Positions 46,809-55,122 of a stretch of DNA of 64,000 bases are shown in pieces. The notes below the pieces were generated by a model, which saw nothing but the letters and a program-made list of their open reading frames with translations, ran no database searches and was not told the DNA's origin. Made by a program: the position numbers and the translations under genes. Numbering within the stretch: the stretch's first letter is position 1; each line of letters starts with the position of its first letter. Source of the stretch: VRUE01 sp963712595 (GTDB taxonomy: Bacteria > Actinomycetota > Thermoleophilia > Solirubrobacterales > 70-9); NCBI GenBank assembly GCA_963712595.1, contig CAVQIM010000004.1, positions 248,001-312,000 on the forward strand, in the 5' to 3' direction.

Positions 46809-48410
46809 GTGAGCGACGCACTCTTGAAATCCGAGCCGCAAGAGCCAGTCGAGGCGGCGGCCGTCGACCCCGCTGCTGTCGAGGAGGTTTTGGTCCTTGA
46901 TTTCGGGGGGCAGTATTCGCAGCTGATTGCGAGACGGATTCGCGAGTGCGGGGTGTTCGCCGAGCTGCTGCCCTCAACCACATCGGTTGCGGCGATCCGA
47001 GAGCGCGAGCCGAAGGGGCTCGTGCTCTCGGGCGGCCCAGCTTCTGTGTACGAGGCGGGGGCACCCGCTTTCCCGACCGAGCTGTTGGATCTGGGGATTC
47101 CCCTGCTGGGGATTTGCTACGGGATGCAGGCGATGGTGCAGGCGCTGGGGGGGAGGGTCGAGGCGGCCGAGGCTGGGGAGTTCGGGCGCACCGACCTGAC
47201 TCTGCGCGACGGTGGCGGCCAGCTCCTGGCCGGCCTGCCGGAGGAGCAGCACTGCTGGATGAGCCACCGCGATGCGGTCTTCGAGCCGCCGGAAGGGTTC
47301 ACGGCGCTGGCATCCAGTCCCGGATCGCCGGTGGCGGCCTGCGAGTATCCCGACCGTGGGCTCTACGGGATCCAGTTCCACCCCGAGGTCGTCCACACGC
47401 CCTACGGCACCGAGATCCTCACCCGCTTCCTGCGTGACGTCGCCGGTTGCGAGCAGCAGTGGTCGCCGCAATCGGTGATCGCCGAGCAGGTGGCGAAGGT
47501 CCAGGCGCAGGTGGGAGAGGGCCGCGTGATCTGCGGGCTCTCCGGCGGCGTCGATTCCTCCGTCGCCGCGCTGCTGGTCCACCGCGCGGTGGGGGAGCGC
47601 CTCACCTGCGTCTTCGTCGACCACGGCCTGATGCGGCTGAACGAGGCCGAGCAGGTGGTCGCGGCCTTCGAGCAGTTCGGCATCCCGCTCGTCCACGTCG
47701 AAGCCGAGCAGCGCTTCCTCGCCAAGCTGGCCGGGGTCGACGAGCCCGAGCGCAAGCGCAAGATCATCGGCGAGGAGTTCATCCGCGTCTTCGAGGAGGA
47801 GGCGGAGAAGATCGAGGACGTCTCCTACCTCGTCCAGGGCACGCTCTACTCCGACGTGATCGAGTCCGGCGGCAGCGATCACGCCGCCACGATCAAGTCC
47901 CACCACAACGTCGGCGGCCTGCCCGAGGACCTCGAGTTCGAGCTGGTCGAGCCGCTGCGGATGTTGTTCAAGGACGAGGTCCGCGCGGTGGGGGCCGAGC
48001 TCGGCCTGCCCGAGAGGATGGTCTGGCGCCAGCCCTTCCCCGGCCCCGGCCTGGCGATTCGCATCGTCGGCGGCGAGGTCAACAAAGAACGGCTCGACAT
48101 CCTCCGCGCCGCCGACGCGATCCTGCAGGAGGAGATTCGGGCGGCCGAGCTCTACCGCCAGCTCTGGCAGTCGTTCTGCGTGCTGCCCGTCGTCCGCTCG
48201 GTCGGCGTCCAGGGGGACGGCCGCACCTACGCCTACCCGATCGTGATCCGCGCCGTCACCTCCGACGACGCGATGACGGCGGACTGGGCCCGTCTTCCCT
48301 ACGACCTGCTCGAGCGCGTCTCCAACCGGATCATCAACGAGATCGCCGAAGTCAACCGCGTGGCGCTGGACATCTCCTCCAAGCCCCCCGCGACGATCGA
48401 GTGGGAGTAG
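46809..48410 (+). CDS. guaA: GMP synthase (glutamine-hydrolysing)
   Basis: 533 residues. The N-terminal class I amidotransferase has the Cys103 nucleophile in GICYGMQ and catalytic HPE in IQFHPEVVHT. The ATP pyrophosphatase domain has P-loop LSGGVDSS and the C-terminal dimerisation domain ends PPATIEWE. It converts XMP to GMP. The first 25 residues are a non-conserved acidic extension. The start GTG 46809 lies about 20 bp after the hairpin. A palindrome (element B) follows the stop directly. Confidence 0.97.
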   Translation: MSDALLKSEPQEPVEAAAVDPAAVEEVLVLDFGGQYSQLIARRIRECGVFAELLPSTTSVAAIREREPKGLVLSGGPASVYEAGAPAFPTELLDLGIPLLGICYGMQAMVQALGGRVEAAEAGEFGRTDLTLRDGGGQLLAGLPEEQHCWMSHRDAVFEPPEGFTALASSPGSPVAACEYPDRGLYGIQFHPEVVHTPYGTEILTRFLRDVAGCEQQWSPQSVIAEQVAKVQAQVGEGRVICGLSGGVDSSVAALLVHRAVGERLTCVFVDHGLMRLNEAEQVVAAFEQFGIPLVHVEAEQRFLAKLAGVDEPERKRKIIGEEFIRVFEEEAEKIEDVSYLVQGTLYSDVIESGGSDHAATIKSHHNVGGLPEDLEFELVEPLRMLFKDEVRAVGAELGLPERMVWRQPFPGPGLAIRIVGGEVNKERLDILRAADAILQEEIRAAELYRQLWQSFCVLPVVRSVGVQGDGRTYAYPIVIRAVTSDDAMTADWARLPYDLLERVSNRIINEIAEVNRVALDISSKPPATIEWE

Positions 48411-48413
48411 CGC

Positions 48414-48460
48414 TTCCGGTGCGCTTTATGTGGGACATGACCACATAAAGCGCACCGGAA
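48414..48460. repeat. Palindromic element B: 20-bp perfect stems, 7-nt loop
   Basis: 48414-48433 (TTCCGGTGCGCTTTATGTGG) is the exact reverse complement of 48441-48460, loop GACATGA. Nearly the same stem as element A. It begins 3 bp after the guaA stop and ends 4 bp before the next start. Confidence 0.92.
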
Positions 48461-48464
48461 CGCT

Positions 48465-49316
48465 GTGTCGATGACGTCGTTTGCCGTCTCGATCTCGATT
48501 CTCGGGCTGGTTCAGGCTGCTCTTGTGGCGCTGCCAACCGCTCGGCCGCTGCCGTTGGGTGGGCGGCTGCGCAGCCGTTGGTGGGCGCTGATCCCGGCGC
48601 TCTCGATCGTCGTCGTGGTCGCGGTGATCGAACTCGACTCCGCCTCGGCGACGGCGCTGGCCTGGCTGGCGCTCGTCGCGGTGCCGCCGCTGGCGGCGCT
48701 GGCGCTGGGCCTCTTGGTGCACGGCTCCCGGCCGGTGTGGGCTCTGGCGGCGATCCCCCTCTTCGTGCTTGCCTGGGCGTCGAAGGGATCGCTGGCCGGC
48801 GAGAGCGCGGCCACCGCTCTCTCGGGCCTCGCCTGCATCTCCCTCTGCTGGCTGCTGGTCTCGGTTGTGCCCGCCCTCTGGCTGCGGCTGGGCGTCTACG
48901 CGATGGCGGTGATCGACACCTGGTTCGTCGCATCCGATCTCCTCCAGGGGCCCAACGCGGTCCTCAGCGTGGCGAGCCCCGCAGGCGACCTGCCCCGCCT
49001 GCAGGCGGTCCACTTCGGCCACGCCCAGATGGGCTTCGGCGACCTCTTCATAGCCGCCCTGGTCGGCTGCCTCCTGGCGCTTCCTGCCGATGGGCCGGAA
49101 ACCCACCGTATTCGTCGGTTTTCGGCCCATCGGCAGCTGCTTGGGGCCGTCCTGGTGGCGGTGCTGGCGCTCGGGTTCGACCTGCTGTTCTTCGCCGTCG
49201 ATGTGCTTCCGGCGACCGTGCCCGTCGCGGTGGCCCTTGCGCTGGTGCAGCGATTCGCTACCCGGCAAACGAACGGATCGCGCTCGCGACCGCGGCAAGC
49301 TGGTCCTCCGGCGTGA
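48465..49316 (+). CDS. Polytopic membrane protein, possible GxGD-type intramembrane aspartyl protease
   Basis: 283 residues, about eight hydrophobic segments. Asp151 in YAMAVIDTWF and Asp193 in MGFGDLFIAAL have the layout of the two catalytic aspartates of GxGD proteases (presenilin/SPP or prepilin peptidase types), and LPATVP (248-253) could correspond to the presenilin PAL motif. This is my reading of motifs; no family was verified. Residues 205-223 are encoded by a palindromic element in a loop. GTG 48465 and ATG 48471 are both possible starts; neither has a Shine-Dalgarno. The C-terminus runs to within 77 bp of the convergent M23 gene. Confidence 0.6.
   Translation: MSMTSFAVSISILGLVQAALVALPTARPLPLGGRLRSRWWALIPALSIVVVVAVIELDSASATALAWLALVAVPPLAALALGLLVHGSRPVWALAAIPLFVLAWASKGSLAGESAATALSGLACISLCWLLVSVVPALWLRLGVYAMAVIDTWFVASDLLQGPNAVLSVASPAGDLPRLQAVHFGHAQMGFGDLFIAALVGCLLALPADGPETHRIRRFSAHRQLLGAVLVAVLALGFDLLFFAVDVLPATVPVAVALALVQRFATRQTNGSRSRPRQAGPPA
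49084..49136. repeat. Palindromic element E, inside the membrane protein gene
   Basis: 49084-49103 pairs with 49117-49136 over 20 positions (CTGCCGATGGGCCG...), with one G-T wobble and a 13-nt loop. The stem core GCCGATGGGCC resembles element F (GCCGACGGGCC). It encodes the loop PADGPETHRIRRFSAHRQ without breaking the frame. Confidence 0.85.
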
Positions 49317-49392
49317 GGCTGAAGGAGTTGCCTATGCGGACCCAGCCAATCCCGCTCGGAAACACACCGAGCTTCGAACAGCTAGTGGCGCC

Positions 49393-50343
49393 TCAGCTGT
49401 AGCGGTCCCACTTTTCCAGGTAGGGCAACGGGTCGACCGGGCTGCCGCCCTCGTACCAGCCCGGTGCCATCCAGATCTCGAAGTGGAGGTGGCAGGCGGT
49501 GGCGTCGCCGGTGTCGCCGACGATCCCGATCGGCTGGCCGGTGCGGACCGGGTCGCCGGTCTGCAGGGGCGAGGGTTCGGCCAGGTGTGCGTACATGAAG
49601 TCGAGCGTGGTTCCCTTGCCGTCGATCACGACGTAGTTGCCGGCGTTGCCCTCGTAGCCGGAGTACTGGACGGTGCCGCCGCGGGCGGCGACGAGCGGTG
49701 TGCCGCAGGCCGCCATCGTGTCCTGGCCCTGGTGGGTGTGGCCGGAGCGACCGGCCCCGAAGCCCGCCCCGCTGCTGCCGAAATCGTGCGTCCCGAGGAC
49801 CGGGAAGGCGTAGCCGTAGAGGGCGAAGCCGAGGTTGAGCGGTTCGGCCGAGGTGGCCGCGCGAGCCACCGCTTCGGTTGCGCCCTGGCCCTCGATCCGG
49901 AAGCTGTAGCGGCCGTTGCGGGCCGGCCGGCCTTCTGCGGTCGTCCCGTCCCAGCGGATGCGGACCTCGGCTTCGGGGGCGACGTCGTTGCGGTAGAAGC
50001 TGCGAGCCACTTCGCCGGCCGAGTTGACGACGTCGATCTGGATGTCGTTCTGCGGCTGGGTGCTGGCGATCGCGAAGCGCACGCTCGGGTAGCGGACGCC
50101 GTAGAAGAACGACTTGCGGGGCGTGGTCGTGGCCGAGATCAGGCTCAGCGCCCCGGCGCTGGGAGTGTCGGCGGCCGGAGCGCCCGTCGCGCTTCCCGGG
50201 GGCGGTGGGCTGCTGCCCGGCATCGGCGCTCCGCCGGTGCTCGCCGCGGCGCTTGCGGCGAAGGCGAGCAGCATTGACAGCGCCGCCGCTGCGATCGTGA
50301 AGGAAATTCCCGCCAACCAAGGCCGGGCGCTCTTGCTTGCCAC
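49393..50343 (-). CDS. Exported M23 (LytM) peptidoglycan endopeptidase
   Basis: 316 residues. Signal peptide 1-35, a Pro/Gly/Ser linker, an Ig-like beta domain (about 80-160) and the LytM domain (about 190-300) with zinc motifs HQGQD and HLHFE, plus GNYVVIDGKG. It cleaves peptide cross-links in the wall. It is the first gene behind a c-di-AMP riboswitch, the usual arrangement for actinobacterial wall hydrolases, and is divergent from rplM. No Shine-Dalgarno stands out except GAGAGGG about 8 nt before ATG 50343. Confidence 0.93.
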   Translation of the reverse strand: MASKSARPWLAGISFTIAAAALSMLLAFAASAAASTGGAPMPGSSPPPPGSATGAPAADTPSAGALSLISATTTPRKSFFYGVRYPSVRFAIASTQPQNDIQIDVVNSAGEVARSFYRNDVAPEAEVRIRWDGTTAEGRPARNGRYSFRIEGQGATEAVARAATSAEPLNLGFALYGYAFPVLGTHDFGSSGAGFGAGRSGHTHQGQDTMAACGTPLVAARGGTVQYSGYEGNAGNYVVIDGKGTTLDFMYAHLAEPSPLQTGDPVRTGQPIGIVGDTGDATACHLHFEIWMAPGWYEGGSPVDPLPYLEKWDRYS

Positions 50344-50360
50344 GTGGCCCTCTCTTTCGT

Positions 50361-50497
50361 TCGCCTGCGGAGTTAGCTGTCGGGCTCGCGCTGAAAGAGA
50401 TGCGCTACGACCTTTTCGGCCGATTCGCCCCTGGAACCTGCAACGGCTCCTGCGGTTCCTCCGCTCCCGCCCCCTGAGTGGGCGGAATTAGGCACTG
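50361..50497 (-). promoter_or_regulatory. c-di-AMP (ydaO/yuaA) riboswitch
   Basis: On the minus strand: CCTAATTCCGCC at the 5' side, GGGGCGAATCGGCCG in the middle and CCCGACAGCTAACTCCGCAGG at the 3' side (last 21 bases quoted minus the final C). These are the conserved blocks of the ydaO class. It lies directly in front of the M23 peptidase ATG, a typical target. In this class ligand binding normally turns the gene off. Confidence 0.9.
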
Positions 50498-50507
50498 TTG
50501 GCGCGGC

Positions 50508-50513
50508 AGTATA
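50508..50513 (-). promoter_or_regulatory. -10 box TATACT for the riboswitch/M23 transcript
   Basis: TATACT on the minus strand puts +1 near 50501, a few bases before the riboswitch 5' block. No clear -35. Confidence 0.5.
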
Positions 50514-50553
50514 GACACCGATGCGGCCATGTACGCGGATGCGTCGCGGCGGC

Positions 50554-50592
50554 TATCATGCCGGGGCCGCTGGGAGCCCCCCGCGGCTTTTT
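50554..50592 (+). promoter_or_regulatory. rplM promoter and terminator-like leader
   Basis: TATCAT (50554-50559) fits a -10. Directly after it GCCGC (50566-50570) can pair with GCGGC (50583-50587) followed by TTTTT, while GGGGC (50563-50567) can instead pair with GCCCC (50576-50580). The two stems exclude each other. This looks like a small attenuator or L13 autoregulatory leader 6 nt before the ATG. Confidence 0.5.
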
Positions 50593-50597
50593 CGCTG

Positions 50598-51032
50598 ATG
50601 AAGACCTATGTCGCCACCCCCACCGACCGCCAGCGCGACTGGTACGTCGTCGACGCCGAGGGGCAGACCCTGGGGCGACTGGCAACTCGCATCGCCGATG
50701 CCCTGCGGGGAAAGCGCAAGCCCGAGTACACGCCCCACATCGACACCGGCGACTTCATCGTCGTCATCAACGCCGAGAAGATCCACGTCACCGGCGACAA
50801 GCTGAACCAGAAGCGCTACTGGCGCCACAGCGGCTACCCCGGCGGGATCAAGTCGCGGACGCTCGCCGAGATGCTCGAGCGGCGACCGGAGGAGGTCATC
50901 CGCAAGGCGGTCAAGGGCATGTTGCCCCGCAACCGGCTCGCCCGCCAGCAGCTGACCAAGCTGAAGGTCTACGCGGGCCCGGAGCACCCACACGCTGCCC
51001 AGCAGCCAAAACCGATGGAAGTCGAGAGATGA
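50598..51032 (+). CDS. rplM: Ribosomal protein L13
   Basis: 144 residues. L13 signature DAEGQTLGRLATRIADALRGK, then YWRHSGYPGGIKSRTL and AVKGMLPRNRLARQQLTKLKVYAGPEHPHAAQQP. Large-subunit protein and early assembly factor. No Shine-Dalgarno; the 5' region is a U-rich hairpin leader. ATGA overlap with rpsI. Confidence 0.97.
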   Translation: MKTYVATPTDRQRDWYVVDAEGQTLGRLATRIADALRGKRKPEYTPHIDTGDFIVVINAEKIHVTGDKLNQKRYWRHSGYPGGIKSRTLAEMLERRPEEVIRKAVKGMLPRNRLARQQLTKLKVYAGPEHPHAAQQPKPMEVER

Positions 51033-51877
51033 CAGAGGACGAGCAGAAGAAGGACGAGACTTCAGAGCAGGTTGACGAGGCTTCGGTCGAGGGCTCGGAG
51101 GAATCGACCGCGGGTCCTGTCGCGGAGCCGGGGGACCCTGCGGGCGAGGGCGTCCTCGACCCCCCCGACTCCACGCCACCCGCGGAAGAGGCCGCGGAGG
51201 CAGCGGCCGAAGGGGATGAGGCTCCCAAGTCCGAGGAGGAGGAGGGAGCTGAGGAGCCCGCGGCGGAGAAGGCTGAGCCCAAGGCCGAGGAGAAGAAGAA
51301 GGACGTCATTCCCGGTGCCGACCTGGAACCGATCGCGGTCGAGGCCGAGGAGCGGCCCCTGAGCGCTGAGGAGCAGGCTCGGAAGGAGGCTGAAGCGGAG
51401 GAGCGGGCACAGCGAGAGGCGGAGCTCGTCGGCGAGGCCGAGGAGGAGGCCCCGAGCGCTGCCAGCCGCGCGCCGGCCAAACTGGATGGCGACGCGCGCT
51501 TTCTCGCCACCGGCAAGCGCAAGACTTCGATCGCCCGCGTCACCCTGCTGCCGGGTAGCGGCAAGATCCAGATCAACGACCGGGCGCTCGAGGAGTTCTT
51601 CCCCCGGCCGCTGCACCAGACGATGGCCCGCCAGCCGCTCACGATCACCGGCTACGAGGGCAGCGTCGACGTCCGGGTTCGCGTCCATGGCGGCGGCATC
51701 AGCGGCCAGGCCGGCGCGGTTCGCCACGGCATCGCACGGGCGCTGACCGAGGTCGATCCCGATCTGCGCGGCGAGCTGAAGCGTCGCGGCTTCCTCACCC
51801 GGGACGCGCGGGCCAAGGAGCGCCGCAAGGCCGGTCTCAAGAAGGCGCGCAAGCGCCCGCAATTCTCCAAGCGCTAG
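51029..51877 (+). CDS. rpsI: Ribosomal protein S9 with a long acidic N-terminal extension
   Basis: 282 residues against about 130 for a normal S9. The S9 domain is residues about 156-282 (FLATGKRKTSIARVTLLPG through KKARKRPQFSKR, with the conserved C-terminal Lys-Arg that contacts P-site tRNA). Residues 1-155 are low-complexity, dominated by Glu, Ala, Pro and Asp, with Lys-Glu alternation near 80-135. ATG 51029 overlaps the rplM stop. An internal start next to the S9 domain is not obvious, so the extension is probably translated. Confidence 0.95.
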   Translation: MTEDEQKKDETSEQVDEASVEGSEESTAGPVAEPGDPAGEGVLDPPDSTPPAEEAAEAAAEGDEAPKSEEEEGAEEPAAEKAEPKAEEKKKDVIPGADLEPIAVEAEERPLSAEEQARKEAEAEERAQREAELVGEAEEEAPSAASRAPAKLDGDARFLATGKRKTSIARVTLLPGSGKIQINDRALEEFFPRPLHQTMARQPLTITGYEGSVDVRVRVHGGGISGQAGAVRHGIARALTEVDPDLRGELKRRGFLTRDARAKERRKAGLKKARKRPQFSKR

Positions 51878-51886
51878 GCCTGCTTG

Positions 51887-53197
51887 GTGACGGGGCGCAA
51901 GCTCTTCGGAACCGACGGGGTCCGAGGAGAGGTGGGGACGTTCCTCACCGCCGAGCTGGCGACAGAGCTCGGCAGGGCGGTGACCGCCTCGCTCGATGCG
52001 GCGCGGCCGCAGGTGCTGATCGTGCGCGACACGCGCGAGTCCGGCCCGATGCTCGAGTCGGCGCTGGCCTCCGGCGTCGCCGCCGCGGGTGGCGACGCCC
52101 TGCTCGGCGGCGTCCTGCCGACCCCCGCCGCCGCGATCCTGGTCAAGCGGCTCGGCCTCGACCTCGCCGCTGTCGTCTCCGCCTCCCACAACCCCTACCG
52201 CGACAACGGGATCAAGTTCTTCTCGGCGCGGGGGACGAAGCTCGACGACGAGGCTGAGGCCCGGATCGAGTCGCTGCTCGATTCCGCGCACGAGCCGGCC
52301 GAGCCCGGCCATGTGCGCGAGCTGAACGGGGGCCTGGAGGATTATCTGCGGGCGCTCGAGTCCGCCTTTCCGCTGGACCTCTCTGGCCAGCGGGTGCTGC
52401 TCGACTGCGCCAACGGCGCCACCTTCCGCGCCGCGCCGGCGATCTTCGAGCGTCTCGGCGCCGCGGTCGAGACACTCGGCACCGAGCCCGACGGGCGCAA
52501 CATCAACGACGGCTGCGGCTCAACCCATCTCGGTCGCCTGGCCGCGGCCGTCGCCTCCTCCGAGGCGACGATCGGCTTCGCCTTCGACGGCGACGGCGAT
52601 CGCGTGTTGGCGGTCGACGGCGAGGGCAGAACGCACGATGGGGACGAGCTGATCGCGCTCGCCGCCCGCGGCATGGCCTCTCGTGGAGAGCTGGCCGGCG
52701 GCGTCGCGGTGACGGTGATGAGCAACTACGGCTTCCACCAGGCGATGGAGGAGGAGGGGATCGAGGTGGCGGTGACCCAGGTGGGCGATCGCTACGTCCT
52801 CGACGAGCTGCGCGAGCGCGGTTGGGCGCTGGGGGGCGAGCAGTCCGGTCACATCATCGACACCCGCTTCGTCGCCACCGGCGATGGCATAGCGGCGGCC
52901 CTGACGACGATGCGCGAGCTGGGCGAGCGCGACCTCGCCGCGGTCGCGCCGATGGAGAAGCTGCCCCAGAAGCTGGTCAACGTCGAGGTGGCCGATCGCG
53001 ACGCGATCGCCGATGCCAGCGCGGTTTGGGAGGCGGTTGAGGGGGAGGGGGCGGCGCTCGAGGGCCGCGGCCGCGTGCTCCTGCGTCCCTCCGGAACGGA
53101 GCCCCTCGTGCGGGTGATGGTCGAGGCGCCGACGGCGGCGGAGGCCGACGCAGCCTGCGAGCGGCTCGCAGGCGTGGTGCGCCGAGAGCTCGCCTAG
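51887..53197 (+). CDS. glmM: Phosphoglucosamine mutase
   Basis: 436 residues from GTG 51887 (a TTG one codon earlier is also open). N-terminal RKLFGTDGVRG, active Ser100 in SASHNPYRDNG, metal loop DGDGDR, sugar loop GGEQSGHII and phosphate-binding RPSGTEPLVRV are all present. It converts glucosamine 6-phosphate to the 1-phosphate for UDP-GlcNAc and peptidoglycan. It follows rpsI by 9 bp and precedes glmS. Confidence 0.97.
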   Translation: MTGRKLFGTDGVRGEVGTFLTAELATELGRAVTASLDAARPQVLIVRDTRESGPMLESALASGVAAAGGDALLGGVLPTPAAAILVKRLGLDLAAVVSASHNPYRDNGIKFFSARGTKLDDEAEARIESLLDSAHEPAEPGHVRELNGGLEDYLRALESAFPLDLSGQRVLLDCANGATFRAAPAIFERLGAAVETLGTEPDGRNINDGCGSTHLGRLAAAVASSEATIGFAFDGDGDRVLAVDGEGRTHDGDELIALAARGMASRGELAGGVAVTVMSNYGFHQAMEEEGIEVAVTQVGDRYVLDELRERGWALGGEQSGHIIDTRFVATGDGIAAALTTMRELGERDLAAVAPMEKLPQKLVNVEVADRDAIADASAVWEAVEGEGAALEGRGRVLLRPSGTEPLVRVMVEAPTAAEADAACERLAGVVRRELA

Positions 53198-53227
53198 GCG
53201 CGGCCCTCTACCCTTACTCGCCTTCCT

Positions 53228-55087
53228 ATGTGCGGAATCGTCGGATACGTGGGCAGGCGTCCCTGCCTCGACCTCCTGGTCGCCGGTCTCGAGAAGCTCG
53301 AGTACCGCGGCTATGACTCGGCCGGGATCTCGGTGATCGAGGACGGCCACATCGACAGCGTGCGCGCCGTCGGCAACCTCGACAACCTGCGCGCGGCAGT
53401 GAAGAGGGACGAGGAGAGCGGGGGTGGCGTTGCCGTGGCCGCACCTGTCGCGACCACCGGGGTCGCCCACACTCGTTGGGCCACTCACGGCCGGGTCACC
53501 GAGGAGAACGCCCACCCGCATGGCGACTGCTCGGACCAGGTCCACATCGTCCTCAACGGGATCGTCGAGAATCACGCGGAGCTGCGTCGCGAGCTCGCCG
53601 CCCAGGGTCACCACTTCAGCTCCGAGACAGACGCGGAGATCGTCGCCCACCTGATCGAGCGCAACTACGAGGGCGACCTCACGGCGGCCGTGCGCGCCTC
53701 TTTCGCCGAGCTCCGCGGCCACTACGCCTTCGTCGCGATGCACGCCGACGAGCCCGGCCGCCTCGTCGGCGCCCGCCGCGAGTGCCCGCTGGTCGCGGGG
53801 GTCGGCGAGGGGGAGACGTTCCTCGCCTCCGCGATTCCCGCCTTCCTGCCCGAGACCCGAAACGCCGTCGCGATCGAGAACGACGAGATCGTCACGATCG
53901 AAGCCGATTCCGTCGCCATCACCGACGCCGCGGGCGCCCCCGTCCAGCGCGACGCCGAGGAGATCTCCTGGGACGAGGCCGCCGCCGAGAAGGACGGCTA
54001 TGAGACCTTCATGCTGAAGGAGATCCACGAACAGGCCGACGCGGTTGCCGAGACGATCACCGATCGGCTGCCGAACGCCGATGGGGTGGACCTCTCCGAA
54101 CTGGAGCTCGACGAGGGTTTCCTCCGCGGCTTGAAACGGATCGTGATCGTCGCCTGCGGCACCTCCTACCACGCCGGTCTCGTCGGCCGCTACGCGATCG
54201 AGGAGTGGGCTCGGGTGCCGGTCGAGATGGACATCGCTTCCGAGTACCGCTACCGCAACCCGGTGATCGGCACGACGGATCTGGTGATCGGCATCACCCA
54301 GTCGGGGGAGACGGCCGACACCCTGGCGGCGATGAGGCTCGCCCGCGAGAACGGCGCCAAGGTGCTGGCGATCACCAACGTGATGGGGAGCCAGGCGACC
54401 CGCGACGCCGACGCCATCCTCTACACCCGCGCCGGGCCCGAGGTGAGCGTGGCGGCAACCAAGACCTTCGTCGCCCAGGTGGCGGCGATGTACCTGCTGG
54501 GACTGCGGCTGGCCGAGCTGCGCGGCACGCTCGGGGAGGATCGCCTCGCCGAGCTGGTCGCCGAGCTGAAGGCGCTCCCCTCGAAGATCGAGGCGACGAT
54601 CGCCGCCACCGAGGAGCCGGCGCAGCAGGTGGCGGCCGTTTACCGCGAGCGCGACTTCTTCCTCTACCTGGGCCGCCACATCGGTCTGCCGGTCTGCCTC
54701 GAGGGCGCGCTGAAGCTGAAGGAGATCTCCTACATCCCCACCGACGCCTACGCGGCGGGCGAGATGAAGCACGGCCCGATCGCGCTGCTCGACGAGTCGA
54801 CGCCGGTGATCGCCGTGGCGACGGAGAGCCCGATCCTCGACAAGCTGCTCTCCAACGTGGAGGAGGTACGCGCTCGCGGCGCCGCCACGATCGCGATCGC
54901 GACCGAAGGCTGCGAACGGGTCAAGGAGGTCGCCGACCAGACGATCGAGGTCTCCCGCACGGACTGGATCCTGCAGCCGATCGTGGCGATCCTGCCCCTG
55001 CAACTGCTCGCCTACGACATCGCTCGCGGCCGGGGGCTCAACGTAGATCAGCCGCGCAACCTAGCCAAGACGGTGACGGTCGAGTAG
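53228..55087 (+). CDS. glmS: Glucosamine-6-phosphate synthase
   Basis: 619 residues. The catalytic N-terminal Cys2 is in MCGIVGYVG. The glutaminase domain covers 1-240 (TRWATHGRVTEENAHPH), two SIS isomerase domains follow (CGTSYHAGL, TQSGETADTLAAMR, LGRHIGLPVCLEGALKLKEISY), and it ends AKTVTVE. First step of amino-sugar synthesis. No Shine-Dalgarno; TTACTC lies 8 nt before the ATG, suggesting a leaderless or very short leader transcript. There is no glmS ribozyme upstream. Confidence 0.97.
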   Translation: MCGIVGYVGRRPCLDLLVAGLEKLEYRGYDSAGISVIEDGHIDSVRAVGNLDNLRAAVKRDEESGGGVAVAAPVATTGVAHTRWATHGRVTEENAHPHGDCSDQVHIVLNGIVENHAELRRELAAQGHHFSSETDAEIVAHLIERNYEGDLTAAVRASFAELRGHYAFVAMHADEPGRLVGARRECPLVAGVGEGETFLASAIPAFLPETRNAVAIENDEIVTIEADSVAITDAAGAPVQRDAEEISWDEAAAEKDGYETFMLKEIHEQADAVAETITDRLPNADGVDLSELELDEGFLRGLKRIVIVACGTSYHAGLVGRYAIEEWARVPVEMDIASEYRYRNPVIGTTDLVIGITQSGETADTLAAMRLARENGAKVLAITNVMGSQATRDADAILYTRAGPEVSVAATKTFVAQVAAMYLLGLRLAELRGTLGEDRLAELVAELKALPSKIEATIAATEEPAQQVAAVYRERDFFLYLGRHIGLPVCLEGALKLKEISYIPTDAYAAGEMKHGPIALLDESTPVIAVATESPILDKLLSNVEEVRARGAATIAIATEGCERVKEVADQTIEVSRTDWILQPIVAILPLQLLAYDIARGRGLNVDQPRNLAKTVTVE

Positions 55088-55108
55088 TCGCGGTGAGCAT
55101 TCTCTCGC

Positions 55109-55114
55109 TACTCT
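55109..55114 (+). promoter_or_regulatory. -10 box TACTCT for the DUF3352 gene (leaderless)
   Basis: TACTCT ends 8 nt before ATG 55123; no Shine-Dalgarno. Confidence 0.4.
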
Positions 55115-55122
55115 CTTTGCCA

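Noticed and set aside
53198..53227. Possible glmS ribozyme
   Set aside because: Only 30 bp separate glmM and glmS, and no ribozyme core is present.
52520..55003. Very long open frame on the minus strand opposite glmM and glmS
   Set aside because: It mirrors two clear enzymes in a high-GC codon pattern and its translation is low-complexity without any motif.
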